Part shown: positions 49,145-58,672 of the stretch, piece after piece
Layout: every line of letters begins with the position of its first letter
Numbering within the stretch: position 1 is the stretch's first letter
Origin: Brachionus manjavacas
Lineage: Eukaryota; Rotifera; Eurotatoria; Ploima; Brachionidae
NCBI GenBank assembly: GCA_019054805.1
Contig: JAHQIY010000042.1
Location: forward strand, 186,001-250,000
Direction: 5' to 3'
DNA length: 64,000 bases
The notes under the pieces: model-generated
Seen by the model: only the letters and a program-made list of their open reading frames with translations
Told to the model about the DNA's origin: nothing
Databases searched by the model: none
Position numbers and translations under genes: made by a program

Positions 49145-50536
49145 CTATAAAGAGTTGAGGAAAGCAATAAGTGCTTCTCTCTCTTTCTGGTTGAACTTCA
49201 ACACTTTCTGTTTTGCCATTTCTGCTTCACCGCCATGCCAAAGCACAGCCTCCATTAGGTTACGCGCTCGACCATCGTGCAAGAAATAGGTGTGGTCATT
49301 GACTTCTTTAGTGTAACCAATACCCCATAGTGGCTGAGTTCGCCACTCTTGACCATTAGCAAGATATTCTGGGCGGTTATCCGCAAGACCAGGCCCCATA
49401 TCGTGCAGCAACATATCTGAGTAAGGATGAATGGTTTGGTTAGACAATGCAGGTAAATCTTCACGATAGCCAGTTTTTACATTGGTTTTATGGCAGCTAT
49501 CACAGCCAACTTTAGCAAACAGTTCTTGGCCAAGTTTCACCTCTGGTTTGTCGACATTGCGACGAATTGGCACAGCTAAGTGCTGCGAGTAAAACTCTAC
49601 AAAATCAAGAATATTGTCGCTAACTTCAGGTGAACCACCATTAGGGAGATCATCACAGATAGTCTGTTTAGAGGTACAGTTTTCGTTGGGGAACAAGTTA
49701 CTGGTTAAGCCTACATCCCCATTAAATGCGGCGGCATTTTGCTGCATTAGGTTTGGCTGCCCCGCTTTCCAGCCAAAACGGCCAATGGCAAAATCATTAG
49801 CACGCACATCCCAAACAACATTGACCTTGCCTGAAATTCCGTCGCCATTCTTGTCTTGTTCGTCTGCCCAAGCTTTCAATGTTTCATCCGGAATGCTTTC
49901 AAGAAGACCTAAACCTATCATTGGAGGTGCAACGCGAGCCGACATCTGCGTATCCGGATGCATTTCTCCGTAGCCAAGGTTCGTAATCGCTAGATCAGGT
50001 TTACGTAGCGTGACCACAGTACCATCAGCAAATGTCACCGGGACATCAGTATAGGTAATTTCGATCGTGCCTTCTGGAGTTTGATCTTGCAGCGCAAAAT
50101 CTTGTAGCTGGCCACCGTAAGTTGGTTCAGGAATGACGCCATCTTTGATAAATGCTTTCTTTTGTTCTGGCGTCATGGCTGGAATGCTAAAACGCACCAA
50201 CATGGAAACCGCGTGAATGTCGCCTTCTTCTGGTGGATGTCCGCGACCATCCTTAATGTGACAGTTTTGACAACCATTGGTATTAAACAGAGGCCCTAAA
50301 CCATCACGCGCATCTGTTGAGGCTGGAGCCTGTACCCAAGGGTTGCGAAAGAAGCTGTTACCAACACTAAAGTCTAAGCGTTTAGACATTGGGAGGTTTC
50401 CAGCGGGAAGTGAGAAAGCGTTAGCACCCTCTTTTTTAACGGATGTACCGCCACCCGACTTAACATCATAAGCAATGGCAGAAGAGGCGCTAATAGCGAG
50501 AAGGCTTGCTAGGACAGTTTTCGTGTACAACTTCAT
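49145..50536 (-). CDS. di-heme oxidoreductase (DHOR/COG3488 family)
   Basis: The 463-residue protein starts at the ATG at 50536 with a Sec signal peptide (ending SAIA-YDV). Two heme-c motifs are seen: GCQNCHIKD (about residue 80) and GCDSCHKTN (about residue 350). LWGIGYTKEVNDHTYFLHDGRARNLMEAV is family-like; I cite it for position at the C-terminus. It is always found with imelysins in such clusters; a plausible role is redox change of iron for uptake. The exact reaction is unknown. Confidence 0.88.
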   Translation of the reverse strand: MKLYTKTVLASLLAISASSAIAYDVKSGGGTSVKKEGANAFSLPAGNLPMSKRLDFSVGNSFFRNPWVQAPASTDARDGLGPLFNTNGCQNCHIKDGRGHPPEEGDIHAVSMLVRFSIPAMTPEQKKAFIKDGVIPEPTYGGQLQDFALQDQTPEGTIEITYTDVPVTFADGTVVTLRKPDLAITNLGYGEMHPDTQMSARVAPPMIGLGLLESIPDETLKAWADEQDKNGDGISGKVNVVWDVRANDFAIGRFGWKAGQPNLMQQNAAAFNGDVGLTSNLFPNENCTSKQTICDDLPNGGSPEVSDNILDFVEFYSQHLAVPIRRNVDKPEVKLGQELFAKVGCDSCHKTNVKTGYREDLPALSNQTIHPYSDMLLHDMGPGLADNRPEYLANGQEWRTQPLWGIGYTKEVNDHTYFLHDGRARNLMEAVLWHGGEAEMAKQKVLKFNQKEREALIAFLNSL

Positions 50537-50616
50537 ACGAGGACTCTCAAAAAAGGGAATAACCCGACATTTTAAATGGGAATAATTCTCAAAAACACCG
50601 CTAATAAAAAACGGCA

Positions 50617-50640
50617 AAAGGGCTCAATTGAGCCCTTTTT
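50617..50640 (-). terminator. hairpin between irpA and the di-heme gene (partial terminator)
   Basis: AAAAGGGCTC-AATT-GAGCCCTTTT is a perfect hairpin. T-runs follow on both strands (ten on plus; four then GCCGTTTTTT on minus). It lies inside the unit and would cut expression of the three downstream genes relative to irpA. Confidence 0.7.
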
Positions 50641-50655
50641 TTTGTTCGTTCTGAA

Positions 50656-51918
50656 TTAGAACTCGTGGTCAGCTGTATCTGGATTTAAGCTGTTGATGCC
50701 AACGATTTTAGCTGCACGCTCAATTTGAGCTGTTTGAGCAACTAAAGACATAATCGTTTCATTCACAAGTGCGTTACCTTGCGTGTTACCCGCTGCGATA
50801 AGTTGGTCGAAGTACTGACCTTTCTTCTCAGCTGAAGTTACAAGTTGACCCACTTGAGCACGTGTTACATCAAACTGCTTCTGAATTTCTTTTGCCGCTT
50901 GCTTGTCTTTTTGTGCCACAAGATCGTTGATGCTTGGACCAGAAAGTAGCGTACCATCTTCGCGTTTGTAGATACCTGTGTAAACGTTGTAGATGCCTTG
51001 CTCATTGTAGTAGTGAGAGTTATGAGTGTTGTCAGAGAAACAATCGTGCTCATCTTCTGTAGAGTTTGCTTCTAGAGCAACCTTCATACGTTCGCCCGCA
51101 AGTTCACCTAGAGATAGAGAACCCATGCCAAATAGCATCTTACGAAGACCATTTTCTGCTGATTCGTTTAGAAGCTCCTCACGGTAGTTACCTTTAACAT
51201 CAGAAGACCACTGCTTTTCCATCCACTCTAGATCTTGTACTAGAAGCTCTGCTGCCGCTTTAAGGAACTCGCCACGACGGTCACAGTTGTTATTTGTACA
51301 CTCTGCACCAACAACAAAGTCCGTGTACGCACGTTGGCCTGCACCAGCATTAGTACCGTTTAGATCTTGACCCCATAGTAGGAATTCAATCGCGTGGTAA
51401 CCTGAAGCAACGTTCGCTTCTGAACCACCCACTTCGTTTAGGTCTGCGATTAGCTCAGGAGTGATTTTCGCAACATCTAGCGTTGAAGCGCCAATGGTTA
51501 GCTTTTGGTTAGCAACGATGTTTGCATTTGCGCCTTCGTTACCAAGTTCATATTGGTAATCTGAAGATACGTAATCAATTAGACCTTCATCTAGAGGCCA
51601 TGCGTTTAGTTGGCCTTCCCAATCATCTACGATCGCGTTACCAAAACGGAATACTTCAGACTGTTGGTAAGGAACGCGAGATGCAAGCCATACTTGCTTC
51701 ACTTGTTCAAACTTTGCTGCTGTTGGGTTAGCTAGGAATGACTCTACAGATTTATCCAGAGCCTTAGCTGTCGTAAGAGAGTCAGCAAAAACTGCGTGAG
51801 CAACATCAGCATAGTGCTCAACCACTTGTTCTTTGGTTACATTTGCCGCGAAAGCTGAGCCGCTAGCGATAAGTAGTGAAGCTGCTACCGATTGAGCTAA
51901 TAGAGATTTTACATTCAT
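50656..51918 (-). CDS. irpA: imelysin-family iron-regulated protein (IrpA)
   Basis: The 420-residue periplasmic protein has a signal peptide (about 24 residues, ending AFA-ANV). The family motif GxHxxE is intact in SGYHAIEFLLWG, and helical repeat pieces include KQVWLASRVPYQQSEVFRFG and FGMGSLSLGELAGERM. Relatives are induced by iron starvation. A Fur-box-like sequence lies 47 bp upstream. It is the first gene of the cluster. Confidence 0.93.
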   Translation of the reverse strand: MNVKSLLAQSVAASLLIASGSAFAANVTKEQVVEHYADVAHAVFADSLTTAKALDKSVESFLANPTAAKFEQVKQVWLASRVPYQQSEVFRFGNAIVDDWEGQLNAWPLDEGLIDYVSSDYQYELGNEGANANIVANQKLTIGASTLDVAKITPELIADLNEVGGSEANVASGYHAIEFLLWGQDLNGTNAGAGQRAYTDFVVGAECTNNNCDRRGEFLKAAAELLVQDLEWMEKQWSSDVKGNYREELLNESAENGLRKMLFGMGSLSLGELAGERMKVALEANSTEDEHDCFSDNTHNSHYYNEQGIYNVYTGIYKREDGTLLSGPSINDLVAQKDKQAAKEIQKQFDVTRAQVGQLVTSAEKKGQYFDQLIAAGNTQGNALVNETIMSLVAQTAQIERAAKIVGINSLNPDTADHEF

Positions 51919-51964
51919 TGAAAAAGCATCCTTGTTGAGCTTAATAATTATTCTTTATTATTAG

Positions 51965-51979
51965 TGCTAATTATTCTCA
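51965..51979. promoter_or_regulatory. Fur-box-like site upstream of irpA
   Basis: On the minus strand TGAGAAT-A-ATTAGCA matches the 7-1-7 Fur core TGATAAT-N-ATTATCA at 12 of 14 positions. It is 47-61 bp from the irpA start. Further AT-rich AATAATTATT sequence lies toward the gene. Confidence 0.72.
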
Positions 51980-52037
51980 TTTGCACTATTAGTTCCGAAT
52001 AATACAAACTTACAATTTTTTTGCAAGCAGGAAACAA

Positions 52038-52063
52038 AAAAGCCTCACAAAAGTGAGGCTTTT
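52038..52063 (-). terminator. terminator of ribA
   Basis: The 11-bp stem AAAAGCCTCAC/GTGAGGCTTTT with loop AAAA is followed on the minus strand by T-rich sequence. It lies 24 bp beyond the ribA stop. Confidence 0.9.
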
Positions 52064-52086
52064 ATCAACATAGGTAGCTCAATGGC

Positions 52087-52734
52087 TTACACGTCAAGAT
52101 TATGCTTTCCGTGTGATATTTTCGCTTTAAGGTAGTTCTCGTTACCATCTTTGACGTGGGCTAGAGTATTGACAACCTCTTCAATCTGTATGCCGTGCTC
52201 TTTAAGGTCGCGAATCTTTTTCGGGTTATTTGTTACTAAGCGAATCTTATCGACACCTAAGGCTTTTAACATCTGCGCCGCTTCCGTGAAGTCACGCAGA
52301 TCATCGCCAAAACCTAGATGGTTGTTTGCTTCATAAGTGTTCATACCTTCACTTTGCAGCTTGTAGGCGTCAATCTTATTATAAAGACCAATGCCGCGAC
52401 CTTCTTGTCGTAGGTACAAAATGATACCGCCAGATTCGCCCATACGATTGATGGTTTCATCTAGCTGCTCGCCACAATCACAGCGAGATGAGTGGAATAC
52501 ATCCCCAGTGAGACATTCAGAATGCATGCGGACAAGTGGTGTCGCTTGGGTTTGATCCGCTTGTTTGAAGATAACGGCAACATGCTCTTTATCAGTCTTC
52601 AAACCGTGAAAGGAAAGTAGCTCCGCATCAATGTTACTCTTTGTACCTACTTTGAAGTCGACTCTGGCTCTTACTTCCGCCATATTTTTACTCACTTGAA
52701 TCTCTGTCTTTATTATATCTGTCGCTGCATTCAT
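52087..52734 (-). CDS. ribA: GTP cyclohydrolase II
   Basis: RibA opens GTP to 2,5-diamino-6-ribosylamino-4-pyrimidinone 5'-phosphate, the first step of riboflavin synthesis, and needs Zn2+. Zinc ligands are in [20 protein letters not shown] (Cys54, 65 and 67 type). The [10 protein letters not shown] and [12 protein letters not shown] blocks and [10 protein letters not shown] follow. The ATG at 52734 follows GGAG by 8 bases; a second Met 17 codons in is the commoner family start. It is a free-standing gene with no RibB fusion and no FMN riboswitch seen. A near-perfect Zur box is 64-86 bp upstream. Confidence 0.95.
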   Translation of the reverse strand: MNAATDIIKTEIQVSKNMAEVRARVDFKVGTKSNIDAELLSFHGLKTDKEHVAVIFKQADQTQATPLVRMHSECLTGDVFHSSRCDCGEQLDETINRMGESGGIILYLRQEGRGIGLYNKIDAYKLQSEGMNTYEANNHLGFGDDLRDFTEAAQMLKALGVDKIRLVTNNPKKIRDLKEHGIQIEEVVNTLAHVKDGNENYLKAKISHGKHNLDV

Positions 52735-52797
52735 AAAATGCTCCGCTATGAACTTAACTATGGGGACTATTACTCATCTTTTCAATGATTAGATCAC

Positions 52798-52820
52798 AAA
52801 ATGTTATAATATAACATTTT
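52798..52820. promoter_or_regulatory. Zur-box-like perfect palindrome upstream of ribA
   Basis: A 23-bp palindrome, AAAATGTTATA-A-TATAACATTTT, matches the gammaproteobacterial Zur consensus GAAATGTTATA-N-TATAACATTTC at all but the outermost bases. It is 64 bp upstream of the ribA ATG. The next gene on the other side ends in a terminator, so ribA is the only plausible target. Confidence 0.75.
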
Positions 52821-52838
52821 AACACCGAGGCAATAAAA

Positions 52839-52865
52839 AACCTCGAGAACTTAGTTATCGAGGTT
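52839..52865 (-). terminator. terminator of the 57-residue gene
   Basis: AACCTCGA/TCGAGGTT stem followed on the minus strand by six T. It lies about 30 bp beyond the small gene stop and just before the Zur box. Confidence 0.85.
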
Positions 52866-52894
52866 ACTGAATCTTATCTTACTAGGTTAAGCAA

Positions 52895-53068
52895 TTAGTC
52901 TTGTTGGTTTTTCCATACGGAAAGTGCTATCCAACATGCTTCCAGTTCTCTTAATTCTTCATCAGTCAGTAATGACAAAGTTGGCTTTGTTTGCGGAAGT
53001 GCGTACGCCTGCACGGCGCTGAGATGTGCATAAAAATCATCACGAAGTTGAGATACGTTTAAAGCCAC
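52895..53068 (-). CDS. 57-residue protein with GTG start, unknown function
   Basis: The frame begins at a GTG (53068) preceded by AGGGAAAAGCA, a good ribosome site, and ends at TAA 52895, followed by its own terminator. The product starts MALNVSQLRDDFYAHLSAVQ and ends in VWKNQQD; it is acidic, helical and has no membrane segment or signal peptide. I recognise no family. A dedicated ribosome site and terminator make it a probable gene, likely missed by ATG-only gene calling. Confidence 0.62.
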   Translation of the reverse strand: MALNVSQLRDDFYAHLSAVQAYALPQTKPTLSLLTDEELRELEACWIALSVWKNQQD

Positions 53069-53246
53069 TGCTTTTCCCTAAGACTCTAGTGTTTTAAAAA
53101 GTAAGTGTTAGAAGCATTTGTCAAACCAATGATAACAAAATACACATTTGTCGCAAAATATAGACACATTATTGGGCTAAAAATCACATAATTACTGTGG
53201 TTTTAATCTTTACTTTTCTTAAAGTTAGCTTGATCAAAATGATCTT

Positions 53247-54206
53247 TTAGAAGAGTTCTACGTCATTTTCTCCGTTATCATATCGATCTAGACATTCTGC
53301 ATCGAAGAAGTGTACTTGATTTCTTCCATGCTCTTTAACGTAGTAGAGCGCACTGTCTGCGTGATCTAGTATCGTCGGCAAGTACTCATGAGGTGTAATA
53401 CCGCAAACTCCACAGCTAAAAGTTAGGTTGTTAATTTGTGGAAATCGGAAAGATTCAATATGACGACGAAATCCCTCAAGTGTTGCTCTGCACTCCTCAA
53501 TGCTTTGTTGAGGCAACAAGACAACAAACTCTTCACCACCATAACGGAACAACTGTTCGTGTCCTATAAAATAGTTACTCATTTGCTGAGCAAACATCAA
53601 TAATATTTCGTCTCCAATCATATGGCCAAAACGATCATTCACTTGCTTAAAATGGTCTAGATCAATGATGGCGACCCAAGCAGTAATTTCTACTGGAGTG
53701 TCAGGCATGACGTTAAAACAGCGTGCTAACCGTTCTTCTAGTGTCTTGCGATTCAACAACCCTGTCAGTTTGTCTCGCTCACTATCGTGTAGCACTGCCA
53801 AATAATTACGATAGATTTTCGCAAACCCATCAATCAATAACGCATAGCTACTCGGGCACTCTTGAAGAATTACCGTTAGTTCAGCTGAGCTATCTTCGGA
53901 GACGGGAATGGGATGTGTCGATACATATCGACCTTTCTCATCGACAAATGTTGTGGCATTGTCGTTTAGGTGATCACGATGACCACTATAGGCAGAGATA
54001 GAATCGTAGATCCAATCAAACTCTTTTTGCTCCGGTGAGCGTGTTACCTTAGCAACGGTCTTGGCGGTAGTATTGATAAAGTATGTTAGCTCAATCGATT
54101 GGGCGGGAGTCATTTCTGCGAGTGTGGCAACAAGACAATGGCCTAAAGATACAGAGTTCCTCTGCTCAGTAATTTCTACAACGGATTGGATTATTTTGTC
54201 TTCCAT
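53247..54206 (-). CDS. GGDEF-domain diguanylate cyclase
   Basis: The 319-residue protein has an N-terminal ~150-residue sensory region without membrane helices and a C-terminal GGDEF domain (about 160-310): AIIDLDHFKQVNDRFGH and the active motif RYGGEEF, an allowed GGEEF variant. The RxxD product-inhibition site is missing (IGHE stands in its place). It makes c-di-GMP from two GTP, probably without feedback inhibition. The sensory region is not recognised. Confidence 0.93.
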   Translation of the reverse strand: MEDKIIQSVVEITEQRNSVSLGHCLVATLAEMTPAQSIELTYFINTTAKTVAKVTRSPEQKEFDWIYDSISAYSGHRDHLNDNATTFVDEKGRYVSTHPIPVSEDSSAELTVILQECPSSYALLIDGFAKIYRNYLAVLHDSERDKLTGLLNRKTLEERLARCFNVMPDTPVEITAWVAIIDLDHFKQVNDRFGHMIGDEILLMFAQQMSNYFIGHEQLFRYGGEEFVVLLPQQSIEECRATLEGFRRHIESFRFPQINNLTFSCGVCGITPHEYLPTILDHADSALYYVKEHGRNQVHFFDAECLDRYDNGENDVELF

Positions 54207-54281
54207 GACTTATCCCGTCTCATCACGTTCATAACGAAAGTATAGACAGCAAGGTCAAATATGACACAGATCTCATAAAAA

Positions 54282-54300
54282 AGAGCGGCAATGCCGCTCT
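54282..54300 (-). terminator. terminator of the DUF2947-type gene
   Basis: AGAGCGGCA/TGCCGCTCT stem with A-run before it, giving T-run on the minus strand. It ends the transcript that includes the gene at 54316-54789. Confidence 0.85.
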
Positions 54301-54315
54301 CTAATATTCTAGAAG

Positions 54316-54789
54316 TTAGTTTCTAAAGCCCAGCTTGACCGTACCTTTTGTATCAAACCACAGCGCTTCTTTTCGGCGACGCCCGATTAAGATCGGGCCA
54401 TCATCGTAGAATAAGAAGTTTTTCCAATGCTTTTTAAACACAGACCATTTCGTTTCGATGACGTTGTACTTTTCGTAGCAAAAATACACGGTCACATCAT
54501 CTTGCCAATCAATAAACTCTATCAGCTCAAGCGGCATTGCTTCATCATCCGCTTCCCAAGCTGCCATCCAGTCAACTTCCTGTTTCCAGTTAGACTCTTT
54601 CATCGGCCAATCACTCGAACTTAAACGATCGGCGTCCGGGCTTTGCGCACTAATGTTCTCTTTCCACAATTGAGATGCACGCGCCTGTGCCATTGGCTTA
54701 ATTGCCGCCAAATCCTCTTCTGGCACTGGCATAGATTGATGGGTGAAAATCCATTTTCTTTGGTATTCATCCAAAGTTAGGTAAGACAT
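54316..54789 (-). CDS. DUF2947-like protein, unknown function
   Basis: The 157-residue cytoplasmic-looking protein is rich in Trp (WKQEVDWMAAWEADDE) and aromatic residues and ends in FYDDGPILIGRRRKEALWF. It resembles the DUF2947 family of vibrios; I rely on memory for that name. No enzyme motif is seen. It lies 19 bp downstream of the HD-domain gene and is probably co-transcribed with it and the RimJ gene. Confidence 0.7.
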   Translation of the reverse strand: MSYLTLDEYQRKWIFTHQSMPVPEEDLAAIKPMAQARASQLWKENISAQSPDADRLSSSDWPMKESNWKQEVDWMAAWEADDEAMPLELIEFIDWQDDVTVYFCYEKYNVIETKWSVFKKHWKNFLFYDDGPILIGRRRKEALWFDTKGTVKLGFRN

Positions 54790-54808
54790 TAATTTTCCTC
54801 TTAAAGCA

Positions 54809-55396
54809 TTACGCTTTTAGCCAACCTTTATTTGTGGCGTCGTCGATAATTTGTTTCGCTTTGTCCCACAGTGCCTGCGAGCCAAATTCAATCTTTTGAT
54901 TAATGGTCAAAGCTTGGTGCCTTGTGACGCCATGCTCTTGCCAGCTTTGCCCCTGATTGTGGTAGTTGAGCAACATAGGAATAATTCTATCCAAGGCTTT
55001 TGCAAACTTTGCATCGGCGGTTTGCGCAGATTCAAACTCTAGCCACAATTGCAACAGTGATTGTCCTTGCTCTTCGGGTAACATGCCAAACAAACGGTGA
55101 GCGGCATCGAGTTCTTTTTGCTCTTGTTCAGCGGTTGCAGCAACATCATAAACAAAGGTATCACCTGCATCAATTTCTACGACATCGTGGAGCAGCAACA
55201 TCTTCACTACCCGAGCGATGTCAACGGGCTCATTAGCATGCTCTTCCATTAATATTGCCATTAAAGCAACATGCCAACTGTGCTCTGCACTATTTTCTAA
55301 ACGTCCTTCAGCACTTTTTACCCGCGTACGTCTTAACACCGATTTGAGTTGGTCAAGCTCCATCAGCAACGCTAGCTGCTTTTCTAATCTGTCCAC
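54809..55396 (-). CDS. HD-domain phosphohydrolase (YfbR/HDDC2-like 5'-deoxynucleotidase)
   Basis: The HD motif is seen as ENSAEHSWHVALMA (His) and LLLHDVVEIDAGDTF (His-Asp, E), with the distal Asp in AKALDRIIPML. This is the pattern of HDDC2/YfbR enzymes that cleave deoxyribonucleoside 5'-monophosphates. The 195-residue length fits. It overlaps no neighbour but is 2 bp after the acetyltransferase gene, implying an operon. Confidence 0.88.
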   Translation of the reverse strand: MDRLEKQLALLMELDQLKSVLRRTRVKSAEGRLENSAEHSWHVALMAILMEEHANEPVDIARVVKMLLLHDVVEIDAGDTFVYDVAATAEQEQKELDAAHRLFGMLPEEQGQSLLQLWLEFESAQTADAKFAKALDRIIPMLLNYHNQGQSWQEHGVTRHQALTINQKIEFGSQALWDKAKQIIDDATNKGWLKA

Positions 55397-55398
55397 GG

Positions 55399-55977
55399 TT
55401 AAGCGTCCTTCCAGTTTGGGTTGATTAGCGACGTAAGATTATGATCTTCCCATTTTCCATTGATAAGTAAGTAATCTTTAGCAAAGCCGTCTTTGGTAAA
55501 ACCGACGCGTTCAAGAACAGCTTCACTACGATGGTTGCGCGGCATATAACTCGCCATTACTCGATGGATATTCTGCACCTTAAACATGTAGTTCACAGCA
55601 AGCTTAAGAGCACGTGTCATCGCTCCCCTGCCTTGCGCATTCGCAGCCAACGAGTAGCCAACGTTACAAGCATGAAAAGGAAAACGAGAGATGTTGCTAA
55701 ACGACACCGTCCCCAACATTTCATTGCTCTCTTTGTCGATGATCAACAGATAGTAACCAAGCCCCATTCTGTGTAGCTCACTGAGCTTAATCAGTTTCTG
55801 TGTCCAGCCTGATAACGTAAAAAAGCCCTCTTCACGCTTCGGTTCCCACTCTTTAAGGTGCTGTCGGTTAGCAATAAAATACTCAGAGATTAAGTAACCA
55901 TCAGTTGGCTCCGCAGTGCGAAGTACAATGTCGTCATCCACTTCATAAACTGATGTGGGAGTGCTAATTCTTTCCAT
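55399..55977 (-). CDS. rimJ: RimJ-type GNAT N-acetyltransferase
   Basis: The 192-residue GNAT protein has LLIIDKESNEMLGTVSFSNI (beta4), the acetyl-CoA loop AANAQGRGAMTRAL and NHRSEAVLERVGFTKDG. This is the RimJ/RimL group that acetylates ribosomal protein N-termini (RimJ acts on S5). A different GNAT substrate is possible. Its ATG touches the tyrR stop (55978), so translation is coupled. Confidence 0.85.
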   Translation of the reverse strand: MERISTPTSVYEVDDDIVLRTAEPTDGYLISEYFIANRQHLKEWEPKREEGFFTLSGWTQKLIKLSELHRMGLGYYLLIIDKESNEMLGTVSFSNISRFPFHACNVGYSLAANAQGRGAMTRALKLAVNYMFKVQNIHRVMASYMPRNHRSEAVLERVGFTKDGFAKDYLLINGKWEDHNLTSLINPNWKDA

Positions 55978-57522
55978 TTAGTTTTTTCTAATTCCATATT
56001 CACGCAGCTTATTCGCCACAGATGTGTGAGACACGTTAAGGCGCTTAGCTAACTTACGACTTGATGGGAAAGATTGATAAAGACGTTCGAGTATCTGAGA
56101 TTCGTACTCTTTCATGATTTCGTCTAACGAACCGTCTAAATTCAAAGTTGGTGCATTTGAAGGTGCACTTTCAAGTTGCGGTAAGTGGAACAAATCCGCG
56201 GTCAGGGTATCGGATTCCACCTCTGTTAACGCGCGCAGCACCATGTTCTCTAACTGACGCATGTTACCCGGCCACTGATAGCTCACCAACTGATCAACCA
56301 AAGTCTCATCAATGGAAGGCTTGCTAATGCCAAGCTGCTTAACGTACTTAGCCACAAATAGCTCTAGCAGCGGCGCTATATCATTCGAGCGTTCTCTTAG
56401 TGGTGGAATCAGCAAGGTCAGTACGTTCAGGCGATAGAATAGGTCTTCGCGGAACGAGCCTGATTCGGCTAAATCCGCTAACTGATGACGTGTTGACGCA
56501 ATAACGCGCACATCAACATGAATTTCATCTTCTTCTCCCACACGACGGAACGTGCCATCTTGGAGTAGACGAAGTAACTTGATTTGCAGGTGCGGGCTCA
56601 TCTCACCGATTTCGTCGAGAAATACCGTTCCCCCATTCGCCTGCTCAAAGATCCCTTTGTGGCCTTGCTCGTGGTTAAACGAACCTGGAGCGTGACCAAA
56701 TAACTCGGTTTCAGCAACACCATCTGGCATTGAAGCACAGCTCAATACTAGGAAAGGATTCGCAGCTCGATGGGAACGATTGTGACACGCTCGTGCTAGC
56801 ATCTCTTTGCCCGTGCCGGTTTCACCCTGAATTAACAGAGGCTGATCTAGCATAGAAAGTTTCTTCGCTTGACTAATCAGTGCTTTATGACGGTTAGAAA
56901 CGCCAACAAAATGTTCAAACCCAAGGTTATTGTGTAGAGGAAGCGAGTCGTCAAACAGCGGTTTTTCTTGAGTAGAGCGAATAATCATTACCGCACTTGC
57001 TAGCACAGACTCATTGGTCTCATCCGAAATGTATACCGGCATGATTTCCATCGTGTAATCTAGCCCACTGATCACGATCTCTTCTCGCTGACGCGCGATA
57101 TTGCCTTCAGCCCACTTGGCAAAATTAAAATTAGGCAATAAGTTGGTGATGAGGTGACCAATCATTTCGCTTTCTTCGCAACCAAACAGCGACAGTGCAG
57201 CATGGTTTGCCATATCAACATGACCTTTTAGGTCAATGGCTAATACTGGCTCTGGAAGGTTATTAAGCAGAGAGATCAGTTCATTATTGTGACGTTCAAT
57301 AGGCATGAACTGGATCTTGCGAACGTCTTTAACACCCGAAATACGGCGAATCTCTGCCATCAATTCACTAAAAGTATCGAAATCAATATCAGGGCAGTTT
57401 AAGTAGATAATCCCAGAGACATCAATTTCGATGCCTCGAAGATCAAGGTTTTTAGAAGCAAGAATATCGAGTAACTCACGAGTCAGACCAAGTCTGTCTT
57501 CACAGATAACTTCAAGACGCAC
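55978..57522 (-). CDS. tyrR: transcriptional regulator TyrR (aromatic amino acid regulon)
   Basis: The 514-residue protein has an N-terminal ACT domain (about 1-75), a PAS domain (about 80-180), a sigma54-type AAA+ domain (Walker [19 protein letters not shown]) and a C-terminal HTH ([20 protein letters not shown]). The GAFTGA loop that contacts sigma54 is replaced by [10 protein letters not shown], as in TyrR, which acts on sigma70 promoters. It lies just upstream of rimJ and downstream of ycjF, matching the gene neighbourhood in E. coli. Confidence 0.96.
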   Translation of the reverse strand: MRLEVICEDRLGLTRELLDILASKNLDLRGIEIDVSGIIYLNCPDIDFDTFSELMAEIRRISGVKDVRKIQFMPIERHNNELISLLNNLPEPVLAIDLKGHVDMANHAALSLFGCEESEMIGHLITNLLPNFNFAKWAEGNIARQREEIVISGLDYTMEIMPVYISDETNESVLASAVMIIRSTQEKPLFDDSLPLHNNLGFEHFVGVSNRHKALISQAKKLSMLDQPLLIQGETGTGKEMLARACHNRSHRAANPFLVLSCASMPDGVAETELFGHAPGSFNHEQGHKGIFEQANGGTVFLDEIGEMSPHLQIKLLRLLQDGTFRRVGEEDEIHVDVRVIASTRHQLADLAESGSFREDLFYRLNVLTLLIPPLRERSNDIAPLLELFVAKYVKQLGISKPSIDETLVDQLVSYQWPGNMRQLENMVLRALTEVESDTLTADLFHLPQLESAPSNAPTLNLDGSLDEIMKEYESQILERLYQSFPSSRKLAKRLNVSHTSVANKLREYGIRKN

Positions 57523-57622
57523 GGATAAGTCCTTAAATAAGGTGTCACGAAAAGTTGACAGTAGTTTCCCTTAAGCCTAGATCCTCGTCAAGTAAACAGA
57601 TATTACCTGCTTCACATTCGCA

Positions 57623-58672
57623 CTATTTGATTGTTATTGCGGCGACTTTTTCTACAATCCGCTTGCGTATTGCCCCCAATTTAACTTGTCTCTCTTTATG
57701 CCAAGGAATGGGGCGAAGCAGTGCCATTGCCTTTAGACCTAACCTTGCAGTCAAAATACCTACACCTAACCCCTGCCCTGCACGAGCTGAAACCTTTCCA
57801 GCCAGATCCATAGACATCAGATCCATACTGGCATCAACCGCAAGTTCGCTCGCACCAGCGGCCGCCATATTCATCAATGTTGCTTTAAATAACTTCAGGC
57901 GCGACCAATAACCGAGTTCTACTCCGTACACCTCGGCTAAATTATCAATCATTTTGAAATTTCGCCAAGCAACTAGCATCATGTCAGCCACTGCAAGTGG
58001 GCTAATGGCGACCAGAGCAGCGGATTCCGTTGCATGTTGAGAAACGATTTTTGTTGCGACTTTATCTTGCTCAGCAACAACCATAGCGTCATACATATCG
58101 AGAATTTCTGCGTCGCTGTGCGACGTATTGATACTGTTCACCCAACGGTCATAGCTCGGTGATTCTCGCTTAATACCAGACTGCTTTGCTACCGATTCAC
58201 AAAAAGCTTTGCCTTGCCCTACACTGTCTGAATGGATGAGCGCTTCACTTTGTTCCTGAACACTGAAGTGATTACGGAGCCTGCGTAATTTGAACAATTC
58301 TTTGCCAATCGCACCAACACCAAGTAATGAAACCGTCGCGATAAAACCTGACCAACCCAAGGCGAGCCAGTCTGCGGTTTGAATCGCCGTGACAACATTA
58401 TCTACCGCTTGCCAACCGACCAAACCCGCAAATGTACCGACCAGAGTTGTCGCCAGCCATTTAGAACCTGATTTTGGTCTTATGACCTGCTCTAGCTCAG
58501 CTTCTGAAGCGGTATCTTCCTGCTCATTATCGATTTCAACAGGCACGAATTGCTCGGACTGCTGAAAGTGCATATGTGCCGTTAGATCCGGTTGTACGTC
58601 TTCTTGCTCGCTGTGCAAAGCATCATCGAAGACCTGCTTTTGTTTAAACTGCGCTTTATCACTGTTTGTCAT
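57623..58672 (-). CDS. ycjF: YcjF/TIGR01620 membrane protein (UPF0283)
   Basis: The 349-residue protein has two membrane helices (about 75-125: [19 protein letters not shown] and [19 protein letters not shown]) and a C-terminal DUF697-type domain ([38 protein letters not shown]). The function is unknown. Its start overlaps the end of ycjX by 4 bp, and the ycjX-ycjF-tyrR order is as in E. coli. Confidence 0.92.
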   Translation of the reverse strand: MTNSDKAQFKQKQVFDDALHSEQEDVQPDLTAHMHFQQSEQFVPVEIDNEQEDTASEAELEQVIRPKSGSKWLATTLVGTFAGLVGWQAVDNVVTAIQTADWLALGWSGFIATVSLLGVGAIGKELFKLRRLRNHFSVQEQSEALIHSDSVGQGKAFCESVAKQSGIKRESPSYDRWVNSINTSHSDAEILDMYDAMVVAEQDKVATKIVSQHATESAALVAISPLAVADMMLVAWRNFKMIDNLAEVYGVELGYWSRLKLFKATLMNMAAAGASELAVDASMDLMSMDLAGKVSARAGQGLGVGILTARLGLKAMALLRPIPWHKERQVKLGAIRKRIVEKVAAITIK

